A stretch of 64,000 bases of DNA from Chitinophaga silvatica (lineage in GTDB: Bacteria > Bacteroidota > Bacteroidia > Chitinophagales > Chitinophagaceae): positions 248,001 to 312,000 of the forward strand of contig NZ_QPMM01000002.1 of assembly GCF_003419895.1 (NCBI RefSeq). The letters are read 5' to 3'. This document shows positions 36,484 to 45,241 of this stretch, in pieces. A model generated the notes under the pieces. That model saw nothing but the letters and a program-made list of their open reading frames with translations, ran no database searches and was not told where the DNA came from. Positions within the stretch are counted from its first letter, which is position 1; every line of letters begins with the position of its first letter. Made by a program: the position numbers and the translations under genes.

Positions 36484-38043
36484 ATGGTTATCGAAATCAA
36501 AGTCCCTACGGTAGGAGAATCTATTAGCGAGGTAACAATTGCGAAGTGGTTGAAGAAAGACGGAGACTATGTACAGCAGGACGAGGTATTGTGCGAAATG
36601 GAATCTGAAAAAGCCACCTTCGAATTGAATGCAGAAAAGGCAGGTATCCTGAAGATAGCGCCTAACGCACAGGAAGGAGCAACACTAAAGATTGGTGATG
36701 TTGCCTGCACAATTGATACAGACGCCGCTGCCCCTGCTGCATCTGCCAGCCCTGCACCCGCTGCTGCGCCGGCTGCTGCTGCACCTGCCGCTGAAGCTGC
36801 TCCGGTAGCTCCAGCTGTCAACAAAGGGACCATTGAAATGAAAGTACCTACGGTGGGAGAGTCTATCAGCGAAGTGACTTTAGTACAATGGTTAAAGAAA
36901 GATGGTGATTATGTAGAACGTGACGAAGTAGTTTGCGAACTGGAATCAGAAAAAGCAACTTTTGAACTGAATGCAGAAGAAGCCGGTGTACTGATTACTG
37001 TAGCAAAAGAAGGTGATACTTTAAAAATAGGTGATGTTGCCTGCAAGATAGATACCAGCGCTCCACGCCCTGCCGGTAAAGCCGCCCCGGCTGCTGCCCC
37101 TGCAGCTCCTAAAGCCGCTCCTCAGGCCCAACAAGCTCCTGTAACCAGCATTCCTAATGATGTGAAAGCTTCACCTGTTGCCGCCGCCGTACTGGCCGAC
37201 AAACACGTGGATCCTACCAGCATCAAAGGTAGCGGTGCAAATGGTAAAATCATGAAAGACGACGTTTATGCAGCCCTGCAAAACCCAGGTGTGGCTATCG
37301 GACATGAAATGTTTAGCCGCATAGAACGTCGTGAGAAAATGAGCAACCTGCGTAAAACAGTTTCCCGCCGCCTGGTAGAAGCTAAAAATACCACAGCTAT
37401 GCTAACTACCTTCAACGAGGTAGATATGACCGAAATCATGGCATTGCGTGCGAAATATAAAGAGGTATTCAAGAAACAACATGATGTGAACCTTGGCTTC
37501 ATGAGCTTCTTCACCAAAGCATGTTGCTTCGCCCTGCAGGAATTCCCGGCTGTTAATGCGTATATCGACGGAGAAGAATTGGTATACCACGATTACTGCG
37601 ATATCTCCATTGCTGTATCTGCACCAAAAGGACTGGTAGTACCGGTTATCCGTAATGCAGAAAGCCTGGATATGGCAGGAATTGAAAAAGCAGTATTGGC
37701 CCTGGCTACCAAAGCAAGAGACAATAAATTATCAATGGATGAGATGACCGGAGGAACTTTCACTATCACCAACGGTGGTGTGTTTGGTTCTTTAATGAGC
37801 ACTCCAATCATCAACATTCCTCAGTCTGCCATTCTTGGAATGCACAAAATACAGGATCGCCCAATGGCCATCAACGGACAAGTAGTTATTCGCCCGATGA
37901 TGTACATTGCCCTTAGCTATGATCACCGTATTATCGATGGTCGCGAGTCTGTAAGCTTCCTGGTGAGAGTTAAAGAAATGCTCGAAAATCCGGAGCAACT
38001 GCTGTTCGGTAAAGATCCACTGAAAGCATTGCTGAAGTTATAA
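36484..38043 (+). CDS. sucB: Dihydrolipoyllysine succinyltransferase E2, two lipoyl domains
   Basis: SucB moves the succinyl group to CoA in the 2-oxoglutarate dehydrogenase complex. The 519-residue protein has two lipoyl domains (about residues 1-78 and 115-190) with the lipoyl-lysines at 43 and 157, each in [12 protein letters not shown]. Ala/Pro-rich linkers separate them, then the E1/E3-binding domain (about 228-265) and the catalytic core ending with [16 protein letters not shown]. The usual E2o has a single lipoyl domain, so this one is longer than typical. The DNA of the two domains is similar, consistent with internal duplication. It is operonic with sucA. Confidence 0.97.
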   Translation: MVIEIKVPTVGESISEVTIAKWLKKDGDYVQQDEVLCEMESEKATFELNAEKAGILKIAPNAQEGATLKIGDVACTIDTDAAAPAASASPAPAAAPAAAAPAAEAAPVAPAVNKGTIEMKVPTVGESISEVTLVQWLKKDGDYVERDEVVCELESEKATFELNAEEAGVLITVAKEGDTLKIGDVACKIDTSAPRPAGKAAPAAAPAAPKAAPQAQQAPVTSIPNDVKASPVAAAVLADKHVDPTSIKGSGANGKIMKDDVYAALQNPGVAIGHEMFSRIERREKMSNLRKTVSRRLVEAKNTTAMLTTFNEVDMTEIMALRAKYKEVFKKQHDVNLGFMSFFTKACCFALQEFPAVNAYIDGEELVYHDYCDISIAVSAPKGLVVPVIRNAESLDMAGIEKAVLALATKARDNKLSMDEMTGGTFTITNGGVFGSLMSTPIINIPQSAILGMHKIQDRPMAINGQVVIRPMMYIALSYDHRIIDGRESVSFLVRVKEMLENPEQLLFGKDPLKALLKL

Positions 38044-38059
38044 TCCTATAATACGAAAA

Positions 38060-38095
38060 GAGGCAGCTTCTACTAAGTAGAGGCTGCCTCTTTTT
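38060..38095 (+). terminator. Terminator after sucB, usable in both directions
   Basis: A 14-position stem GAGGCAGCTTCTAC with GTAGAGGCTGCCTC (one mismatched pair) is followed by TTTTT, 16 bp after sucB. On the other strand a shorter T run (CTTTTCG) follows, so it may also end the convergent regulator transcript, whose stop codon is at 38094. Confidence 0.82.
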
Positions 38096-38789
38096 ATTTA
38101 CTGTCTTTGAATCCTAATAAGGCGTAAAAACTGTTTCTGTAAGTTTCGCTGATTGGGAAGATCTTATCCCTGACTTTTACCTGCCCCCTTTCTATATACT
38201 CCACTTTATCTATTGCTACCATAAAGGATTTATGTATTCTGCAAAGCTTATCTCTTGCAACTATAGATTCCAGTTCATTAAATGTTTGCAGGGTGAGGAT
38301 TTTCTCTTTTTCTGTGTAGATGCAACGGTAATCCCTCATTCCTTCTATATATAACACATCCTTGTAAAAGAGCTTAATGTTTCGATATTCAGATTGTATG
38401 AAGAAGAAATCCCTTGTTTCTGATTGCTTAGCCAAAAACAATTCCTGTATCTTCTCGGAAGTTTTAAGAAAGCGCGCGAAATCGAATGGCTTAAGCAGAT
38501 AATCGGTTACATTGAGCTCATAACCTTTTAAGGCATATTGCTCATACGCAGAAGTAATAACGATATAAGGTATATTATTTAATGAAGAGATCAATTCAAT
38601 CCCATTCAATGCTTCCATCTCTATATCAACAAACACTAAAGGTACCGGACTCTCTTTCAAATAAAGAAAGGCTTCCATACTATTATGAAATCCCTTTATC
38701 AGATTAAGGTAAGGTACCTTTCTGACAAAATCGGCTGTCTTTTCCAAGGCCAGAGGCTCATCTTCAATGATAATACAATCTATAAGCAT
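38094..38789 (-). CDS. LytTR family response regulator
   Basis: This 231-residue regulator has an N-terminal receiver domain (IIIEDEPLALEKT; phosphoacceptor Asp55 in LVFVDIEM; TSAYEQYALKGYEL; Lys in LLKPFDFARF) and a C-terminal LytTR DNA-binding domain (FFIQSEYRNIKLFYKDVLYIEG, RIHKSFMVAIDKVEYIERG). It pairs with the sensor kinase gene directly upstream; the kinase stop and this start are adjacent bases. Such pairs in Bacteroidota are common and targets are not evident here. Confidence 0.95.
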   Translation of the reverse strand: MLIDCIIIEDEPLALEKTADFVRKVPYLNLIKGFHNSMEAFLYLKESPVPLVFVDIEMEALNGIELISSLNNIPYIVITSAYEQYALKGYELNVTDYLLKPFDFARFLKTSEKIQELFLAKQSETRDFFFIQSEYRNIKLFYKDVLYIEGMRDYRCIYTEKEKILTLQTFNELESIVARDKLCRIHKSFMVAIDKVEYIERGQVKVRDKIFPISETYRNSFYALLGFKDSK

Positions 38790-39794
38790 CTAAAACAACT
38801 TTAAGATTACTTCATAATAGTGTTCATCTTTATTTATTTCCATAGAATAACAGGAACCATAAATAAGATCCAATCTTTGCTTCAATAACTGCCAACCGAG
38901 ACCACCATTTTTAGTGTTTCTATTTTCATATTTATTTCTGCAACTAAAAAAAATCTGCTTATCATCTGCATTCAGATTTAAAACAATTGCATCTGTTTGC
39001 ATTCGACTGCTATGTTTGAATGCATTTTCGAGAATGGGTATTAGTACCATTGGTGCAATTAGCTGCCCATTTACCCTACCTGTAATATGAAAATTAATAA
39101 ATTCAGGATTTACAGATCTTATCTTCTCTAAGTTAATATATTCCTGTACGTAATTAATTTCTGAAGTAAGCAGAATCTTTTCATTAGAAGATTCATAAAG
39201 CATAAACCGGAGCAAACCTGATAACCTATTGAGATACTGCGATGCTTGCTCCGGATCACGAGATATCAGTGCATCTATATTGTTGATTGTATTGAATAAA
39301 AAGTGAGGATCAGTTTTTGATTTTACCAGCTCTAATTGCGTAGTAGTATTAGCCTTTTCAAGCATTAACAATTCATCTTTTGCCCGGATAAATTTTTTAA
39401 TAACTGCAGAGAGTGACCCCATAATAGAAAAAGGTAAAACTACCATGTAGGTTCTGATTACAAAATAGGGGAAAGACCAATATACTGCAAAAAATGGGTA
39501 GGTTAGGCTTAGGTTGAGTAACACCGGAAAGCTTAGCAGTAAAATGGTTTTATAAATGATCTTTTTCTTTGAAGGATATAGAATTATTGATTCAGAAAGA
39601 TAAAAAGAATTTATACCAACAAATACGATAAATAAATTAATGAGTGCTGTTTCTCTCAGCAAAGAAGAATAACTACGGATAGGAATACTTTTTAAAGGTG
39701 TGAGAGCCGCAATCTGAAGCCAATTAATAAAAGTAAGAACAAATGGCACTGATATCCAGAAGAGAATATGCAGCATTATGATATATTTCTTCAT
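38790..39794 (-). CDS. LytS-like sensor histidine kinase
   Basis: This 334-residue kinase has four predicted membrane segments in the first 130 residues, then the His_kinase domain of the LytS/YehU type: the phosphorylated His in KTDPHFLFNTINN, then the N box in LIPILENAFKHSS and a degenerate G box in GGLGWQLLKQRLD. No periplasmic sensing domain of note is visible. The ATG at 39794 begins the first hydrophobic segment; one at 39803 adds three residues. It is cotranscribed with the LytTR regulator. Confidence 0.94.
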   Translation of the reverse strand: MKKYIIMLHILFWISVPFVLTFINWLQIAALTPLKSIPIRSYSSLLRETALINLFIVFVGINSFYLSESIILYPSKKKIIYKTILLLSFPVLLNLSLTYPFFAVYWSFPYFVIRTYMVVLPFSIMGSLSAVIKKFIRAKDELLMLEKANTTTQLELVKSKTDPHFLFNTINNIDALISRDPEQASQYLNRLSGLLRFMLYESSNEKILLTSEINYVQEYINLEKIRSVNPEFINFHITGRVNGQLIAPMVLIPILENAFKHSSRMQTDAIVLNLNADDKQIFFSCRNKYENRNTKNGGLGWQLLKQRLDLIYGSCYSMEINKDEHYYEVILKLF

Positions 39795-39847
39795 TAGTCG
39801 CAAGTTTAAAAGGGTGAAATGCGCTGAGAACAGCGCATTTTCATTTT

Positions 39848-40240
39848 CTACTTTTTCACGTATTGATAGTAAATACTTCCTCCGGCTTTATTGCCTGATG
39901 GAGCATAACTTTGTTCCAGGGTCATTTCCTGCTTACTTACTTCAGCAACTTTCATAGAAACTTCTTGTCCGTTGCTGAGCTTAAGTATTATATTTTCGTT
40001 TTGCCTGATCCATCGACCTTGGGAGTTTCCTGAAGTTATAAAACTTCCGTCGGCATTAAAAGCAACCGTAGAATAATTCAGCGCTGCAAGATCGGTATTT
40101 TCTGGTGTTCCCTGAGAATCATTTACTTGCATTAAGTCGTTGAGCTTCCAGCTTCCATTAATTTCATCTACTGTGGTATCTGTTTTTTTACAGGCACTGA
40201 GGCAGGCGATTACTGTCAATAAGGTTAATAATGTTTTCAT
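39848..40240 (-). CDS. Lipocalin-like small lipoprotein
   Basis: This 130-residue lipoprotein has a signal with lipobox CLSAC followed by KKTD. The mature part is short and beta-rich, with GSWKLNDLMQVND, VAFNADGSFITSGNSQGRW and IILKLSNGQEVSMKVAEVS, the pattern of Bacteroidota lipocalin-like domains (opening GxWxL, then strands). No ligand is known. It lies upstream of the kinase gene on the same strand. A 60-bp direct repeat lies in its 5' region. Confidence 0.82.
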   Translation of the reverse strand: MKTLLTLLTVIACLSACKKTDTTVDEINGSWKLNDLMQVNDSQGTPENTDLAALNYSTVAFNADGSFITSGNSQGRWIRQNENIILKLSNGQEVSMKVAEVSKQEMTLEQSYAPSGNKAGGSIYYQYVKK

Positions 40241-40278
40241 GATACTTTGTTTTGTTACAATCCAAAAGTAGAACTTAG

Positions 40279-40352
40279 GTGGAGTGGGAGATTTAGGGAT
40301 TTGTGTAGGGGGGATATTTGTCGGTTAAATTGAGGAAGATGCCTGCAAGAGG
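40279..40352. repeat. Direct repeat at the left edge of the Rhs island
   Basis: The stretch from GGTGGAGTGGGAG to GCCTGCAAGAGG matches 48192-48256 in the same orientation, sharing GGTTAAATTGAGGAAGAT exactly and GGAGTG, GATATTTG and TCTGCAAGAG or close forms. A short gap separates the two blocks. It lies between the lipoprotein gene and the stop of the putative immunity gene; the whole gap 40241-40440 has no gene. A hairpin GGGCTG/CAGCCC at 40367-40384 may act as a weak terminator. Confidence 0.75.
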
Positions 40353-40440
40353 GGAGGATTATATAAGGGCTGTTTTACCAGCCCCCGTTTTTAGTGCCCA
40401 AAGTATTCAGTAAAAGTAAATAAGTAAGTATCCAATGTAT

Positions 40441-40911
40441 TTAGAGGATAATTACATTTTCTAATATCTCGTAGTTTTCGATAAGTACTTGGTATATTTT
40501 TAATTTTTTCTTACATGAAATATCAGGTTTATATTTTTTGGTAAAAGAGTTGAATTTTAATAAATCAGACTCTAATTTATCATTGCCATAGAAGGTATGA
40601 TTTTTACTTTCATTAACAAGTAGATAACGTCTACTATGAGCCCCATTATTGCCAAATACATAAACTGCATCTCCTTTTTTATTATTAAGTTTGAAGAGCC
40701 TGAAAATGTAATATTGGTCTTTAGCCAATTCTATCTGTCCATTTTTTATGGCTTCATTTTGTGATGATTTAAAATTATCATTCTCGGCAAGATATTTTAT
40801 TACTATTTTAAGGATATTACTATCAGTAGTAAATTTCTGTGCAGATATATTTATGGAATAAAACATGCAAAATGTAAACGTAACTAATGCGAAAAATTTA
40901 TAGACCTTCAT
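40441..40911 (-). CDS. Putative Rhs immunity protein, secreted
   Basis: This 156-residue protein has a signal peptide (MKVYKFFALVTFTFCMFYSINISAQ) and a mature part with no family I recognise. It is basic, with YYIFRLFKLNNKKGDAVYVFGNNGAHS and a C-terminal helix ending NYEILENVIIL. It lies 27 bp downstream of the Rhs toxin gene on the same strand, which is the place of immunity genes. The signal fits neutralisation in the periplasm. A remnant identical in its last 11 residues lies at 49368. Immunity function is inferred from position and from that duplicate. Confidence 0.65.
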   Translation of the reverse strand: MKVYKFFALVTFTFCMFYSINISAQKFTTDSNILKIVIKYLAENDNFKSSQNEAIKNGQIELAKDQYYIFRLFKLNNKKGDAVYVFGNNGAHSRRYLLVNESKNHTFYGNDKLESDLLKFNSFTKKYKPDISCKKKLKIYQVLIENYEILENVIIL

Positions 40912-40938
40912 TTTAGTAAGTTTTATTTTTAATACTCA

Positions 40939-43900
40939 TTAAGGATTTTTCCTTTGATTATAGTAAATTAATTCTAGTTTCCTAGGATTATCTTCGGTAC
41001 CCCCACTTGTAAATACAGTCATGGACTTTTTGTCGGTTGCATGTACTCCTTCATGTACTCCATTAGCGCCAATATGGTCCTCTAGAGAATAATCTGTCAA
41101 ATTTACTTTAGTACCATTAAAGTCTTTTTCAACATTCTTCCCTTGAGATTTTGCATTATCTATTTTTTTTATGTTTTTTTCATAAATAGTAATCTCTGAA
41201 CCTATTAATTTATCCTTATCACGAATATTATCTGTCCAACCAAATAGAAGTAGTTTAGCCATACCCTTATCAGTAGTACGCCCTTTGCCATCAAAATACA
41301 TATCATCAGTTGTGTTGATGATCATCTTAATTGGGTGTTTAGCTTTAGACATATCATCCAAGGTTTTGAGCCCTATTTCTGTTTGAGCCATTGCATTTCC
41401 GATTCTCATAATATCACTAGATACATTATTTGACCATTCAAGCCCACTATTTTTTATGCTGTAGCTGACTTTTGAACCGTCATTATTTACAATAGTATCG
41501 CCCAAAAAATCGGAGTATTTAATAGGATTATTAGCCATACTTGCATAAGGACTAGAATAATAAGTTGGTTTGGGGTCTTTTTGTAGCCATCTCCCAATTT
41601 GTGGATCCAAGTTTCTTAACTTAGCATCATAGATATTAAGATCAAAATCGGTGGTATGCTCTATACCATTATACTCATTTCGATTCTTCGGATAATTTGA
41701 TCCTTTCATTGCGTTAGAACTAATCCCTGCCATCGTCAACCCAAACGGATAATAATGTGTTTCTTCTACAACTGTTCCGGTAGATAAAGTTATTGCTAAA
41801 TTGTCGAAATAGACATCTAATGGAGATTCATTACTGGTATATACATAAATGAATCCTGATTTTGAAGCGACTATTTCATCCTGAGCTAATACCTGTACCT
41901 CATCCGGAGTTTCTTTTACCTGTTTTACACCACTGTTTTCATCAACCATTTTAAATTGTTCATCAAACAGAACATAGCTGAGATAGGCTTTGGGCTTATT
42001 TGGATTGTTGGCATCGGTATTTTTTTCTTTTAATAACTCATACTGTTTGCTGTTAAATTCATTGTTTTGTATAGCATCAATACCACTGGCTTGTACATCG
42101 TGTGCAGCGACACTTGAATTATTGCCGGTGCCATTTTGAAGTATATTGGCAGCAAGGCTTTCCAATACAGATGATGCAGGTTTATTTTCTTCAGGGCCCT
42201 GTGATTTATAGAAAGCTTTTGTGCCAATACGGATAGTATCACCAGCCATTACATGCAATACAATAGACGGACCAACAACCTTCTTGCCATTTTTAGCATT
42301 TAGCTTAGCAACAAATTTATTATTTGCATCTTTTTCAGGATATCCGACAGGAGCTTCACTTCTTGTTTCATCTACATTACTGAATAAAGCTACTTCTGTA
42401 CTGGCAGCTTGTGTTTCCATTGTTGCTACATAGTTGGATATTTCTTTTTTTTCTGTCAGAACTATGCGTGTATTTCCTAGATGATCTTTAACGAAATAAT
42501 CGAAAATATATTCAGGAGTTTGACCTGCAGTATATTTTAACCTCACCCTTCCTTCTTCATGTCCGAAGAATTTTAAACTATCATTTTCAAATACCAGACC
42601 ATTACTATAGTTGGTTGTAGTAGTTTTGACTGGGTTAGAGGTTTTATCGGTAACTACCTTTTTTATTTTGTTTCCTTCTGCGTCATAAACATATTGTATT
42701 GTGCCTTTATTGTCAATAGTTATAAGTGATGGTAGATTCAGATGGTTGTTAATAATATTTGAAATAGATCTGCTAGGATTTTTAAAAAGGTTACCATTTT
42801 TATCATAAAGATTTACATCTGCAGTATTTGAAGAATTTTTATAATCTCCTAACATAGGAACAAAACCAGAGCTATCATATACAGATGCCAGTCTATTACT
42901 ATTATTTTCATAGCTATACTGGAATCTGTCGATATATGTACTGGTTGTACCATTCATTCCTTTTTGGGCCATTTTGGTAATGTTTCCATTTGCATCATAC
43001 CTAATCCATGGAACGGTGAAATCTATTGCAGTATTACTCCAGGTTGTAGTGCCTGTGTTATTATTTTGCAGATAGTCTGCTTGGGATAATCTACTGGCCT
43101 GATCATATGTATAACCATATGAGCGCTGTATAGGAGCATTAAATCCCTTCCATTTGATACCTGCTATATCTCCATTATAGTATTTAGTTGAGTATCCTGC
43201 ATCAAAGTAAAGTTCTTCTCCAAAATGCGAAGTAGCATTACCATTATCAAGGTAGTCTTTATTTATAGCTTTAATCCATCCATGGATATTATAATCATAA
43301 GTTAATTGGGTGATACCCTGAGACGCTGAAACTTGCCCTAAAACTTTATTTTTTAACCGACCTAATTGATCATATTCATTTACACTGACAGATCTTTCCA
43401 GGTTTGTATTATCATTGACTCTTTTTCTCAGCTTAGCAAGCCGACCAGATTCGTCGTATTCGTTAATAGTAAGAATAGTAGTTACCGGAGTAATGCCACT
43501 TTTTAAATTATTATGACGCTCATAGGTACTTAGTAGCTTATTATTAAAATCATAAAGCGATGAGATAATAGACTTTCCTCCAGATTCATTGTCCTTTACT
43601 ACTTGTATAACGCGATTCTTTTTGTCGTAGAAATTTGTTGAAGTCAACCATTGATCTGTGCCTAATAATCTTACTTTCTTGCCAGTAGTAAGTCCTGTGG
43701 TTGCAGTACTGGTGGAGGTTGCAGGTTCTGCATACAAATTACTTCCTGCCTCCGGTTTGGAAAGGTCGGTAAGCAAGGAAGCATGTACCCCTGAAAAGTT
43801 GTAGCTATCATAAAATGTATAGGTTAATGGCATCAGTTGAGCCGGATCAATAGATGGCAGCGGATTAGATACAGTACTTACTATTGTTTCTCCAGCAGCA

Positions 43901-45216
43901 GATGGGTTTATAAATACATCTATCTCAGTAGCTGCATCAAAACCGGGTAGTAAAGTGACAGAATTGGTAGCGACATAACTACTTTGAGTATTTACAGCAG
44001 TCTCCAAATCCTGAATTGCAGGTATAGTATAGCTCAATGAAGAAGATGGTAGAATAGCATTCATGCTATTTTGCAATGTAGTTCTACTGGCGTTACTATT
44101 ATAAAACGCTGTCTGAACTGGACGATTGAGGTCATCATAGAAGGTAGCTAACCATTTTCCATCCTGTTTTTGATTTCCATCTCTTGAAAATACGAGCCTT
44201 CCTCTAATGTCATAGACCATTTCAACAGAATCGGAACCTGGGGTAATTTTAGAAATCACCTGATTTTTAGTATCGTATCTATATTGGAAACATAATGTAT
44301 TAAGGACGCTACTGGTATTCCAGGTGCCTGCTATTTTTTCTACGGCTAATGGAGGGAGAACGGTGCGAAGATTATTATAATCATCAAATACATAATAGGT
44401 GCAAAGCCACCCGAAGTGGCCTTCAGCCGTATAGGATTGAAACTGTTTTTTTACCAGTATAATCCTCTCACTTTTGTCTTTATAAGTGATTGATTTGTTG
44501 CCGCCTGCATCTGTAGTAATAGTTTTATAAAGTTGTCCGGCAGCATATGAACTTGTAGATACTACCTGATCTGAATTATTAATTCTCCAAATTCTTACGG
44601 AGTCTTTATCGGTATTGGTCATGTAATCCATGAGTACAGGTCGATTACCCCCAGTCTTTCCCCAGCTATTTCCTGGAGAATAGTTACTGGTAGGCCGATT
44701 TAATGATGATTGTTCAAAAACCATTTCCTGGTAATAGATTTTTTCTCCGTTGATACCTGGATTTAATGTGGTATTTGAGTAGAATGAATTTTGTGCAGAA
44801 AAAGGATCTGATTTAAATTTGCCATCATTCAAATTACCCATTTGTTGGGTATATGGAAGATATTTAAAGGCCTCTCGTCCAAATTCATCATAAAGAACAG
44901 GAGTTACCTCATCTTGTCCACTATTAATTCCTTTTTTTACTGTCTGTAAAATTCGACCAAAGTCATCGTAATATTCAGTCTGTTGTTGAACCTCGGCAGT
45001 AGTACGTTGAGTTGATCTAACAATCGCAGTATCGGTAGTAGGAAGTGCGGGCGACCATGTTCGTCTGTAATTAACAGCATTATAGTTATAAGTACTAGGA
45101 ACAGGACGTGCTACTGCAGTAGGGGCAAAGCTTCCATCGGGCTTATTTTGTGCCCATAGAGTAGTTGATATTGCAGTAAATATTATGGTGAATATTATAG
45201 CTTGTTGAATTTTCAT
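40939..45216 (-). CDS. Rhs/YD-repeat protein with HExxH toxin tip
   Basis: This 1425-residue secreted protein starts with a signal peptide (MKIQQAIIFTIIFTAI, ending LWAQ) and an N-terminal DUF6443-type region (TAEVQQQTEYYDDFGRILQ). Many YD-type repeats follow (YDEFGREAFKYLP, YDQASRLSQADYLQ and so on). The Rhs core motif HYYPFGLTMAGISS and RYLDPQ-like RNLDPQIGRWLQKDP lead to the NPIKYSDFLGD boundary. After this a tip of about 180 residues carries HEGVH (1388-1392), a zincin-type HExxH motif. The tip differs from the conserved part in composition, as usual. The ATG at 45216 starts the signal; 45276 would overlap the upstream gene. Confidence 0.9.
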   Translation of the reverse strand: MKIQQAIIFTIIFTAISTTLWAQNKPDGSFAPTAVARPVPSTYNYNAVNYRRTWSPALPTTDTAIVRSTQRTTAEVQQQTEYYDDFGRILQTVKKGINSGQDEVTPVLYDEFGREAFKYLPYTQQMGNLNDGKFKSDPFSAQNSFYSNTTLNPGINGEKIYYQEMVFEQSSLNRPTSNYSPGNSWGKTGGNRPVLMDYMTNTDKDSVRIWRINNSDQVVSTSSYAAGQLYKTITTDAGGNKSITYKDKSERIILVKKQFQSYTAEGHFGWLCTYYVFDDYNNLRTVLPPLAVEKIAGTWNTSSVLNTLCFQYRYDTKNQVISKITPGSDSVEMVYDIRGRLVFSRDGNQKQDGKWLATFYDDLNRPVQTAFYNSNASRTTLQNSMNAILPSSSLSYTIPAIQDLETAVNTQSSYVATNSVTLLPGFDAATEIDVFINPSAAGETIVSTVSNPLPSIDPAQLMPLTYTFYDSYNFSGVHASLLTDLSKPEAGSNLYAEPATSTSTATTGLTTGKKVRLLGTDQWLTSTNFYDKKNRVIQVVKDNESGGKSIISSLYDFNNKLLSTYERHNNLKSGITPVTTILTINEYDESGRLAKLRKRVNDNTNLERSVSVNEYDQLGRLKNKVLGQVSASQGITQLTYDYNIHGWIKAINKDYLDNGNATSHFGEELYFDAGYSTKYYNGDIAGIKWKGFNAPIQRSYGYTYDQASRLSQADYLQNNNTGTTTWSNTAIDFTVPWIRYDANGNITKMAQKGMNGTTSTYIDRFQYSYENNSNRLASVYDSSGFVPMLGDYKNSSNTADVNLYDKNGNLFKNPSRSISNIINNHLNLPSLITIDNKGTIQYVYDAEGNKIKKVVTDKTSNPVKTTTTNYSNGLVFENDSLKFFGHEEGRVRLKYTAGQTPEYIFDYFVKDHLGNTRIVLTEKKEISNYVATMETQAASTEVALFSNVDETRSEAPVGYPEKDANNKFVAKLNAKNGKKVVGPSIVLHVMAGDTIRIGTKAFYKSQGPEENKPASSVLESLAANILQNGTGNNSSVAAHDVQASGIDAIQNNEFNSKQYELLKEKNTDANNPNKPKAYLSYVLFDEQFKMVDENSGVKQVKETPDEVQVLAQDEIVASKSGFIYVYTSNESPLDVYFDNLAITLSTGTVVEETHYYPFGLTMAGISSNAMKGSNYPKNRNEYNGIEHTTDFDLNIYDAKLRNLDPQIGRWLQKDPKPTYYSSPYASMANNPIKYSDFLGDTIVNNDGSKVSYSIKNSGLEWSNNVSSDIMRIGNAMAQTEIGLKTLDDMSKAKHPIKMIINTTDDMYFDGKGRTTDKGMAKLLLFGWTDNIRDKDKLIGSEITIYEKNIKKIDNAKSQGKNVEKDFNGTKVNLTDYSLEDHIGANGVHEGVHATDKKSMTVFTSGGTEDNPRKLELIYYNQRKNP

Positions 45217-45241
45217 GTAATAGGCGTTTTGGGAGAATAGA

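Noticed and set aside
42221..42433. Plus-strand frame within the Rhs gene
   Set aside because: Antisense to the clearly coding Rhs frame and without recognisable sequence.
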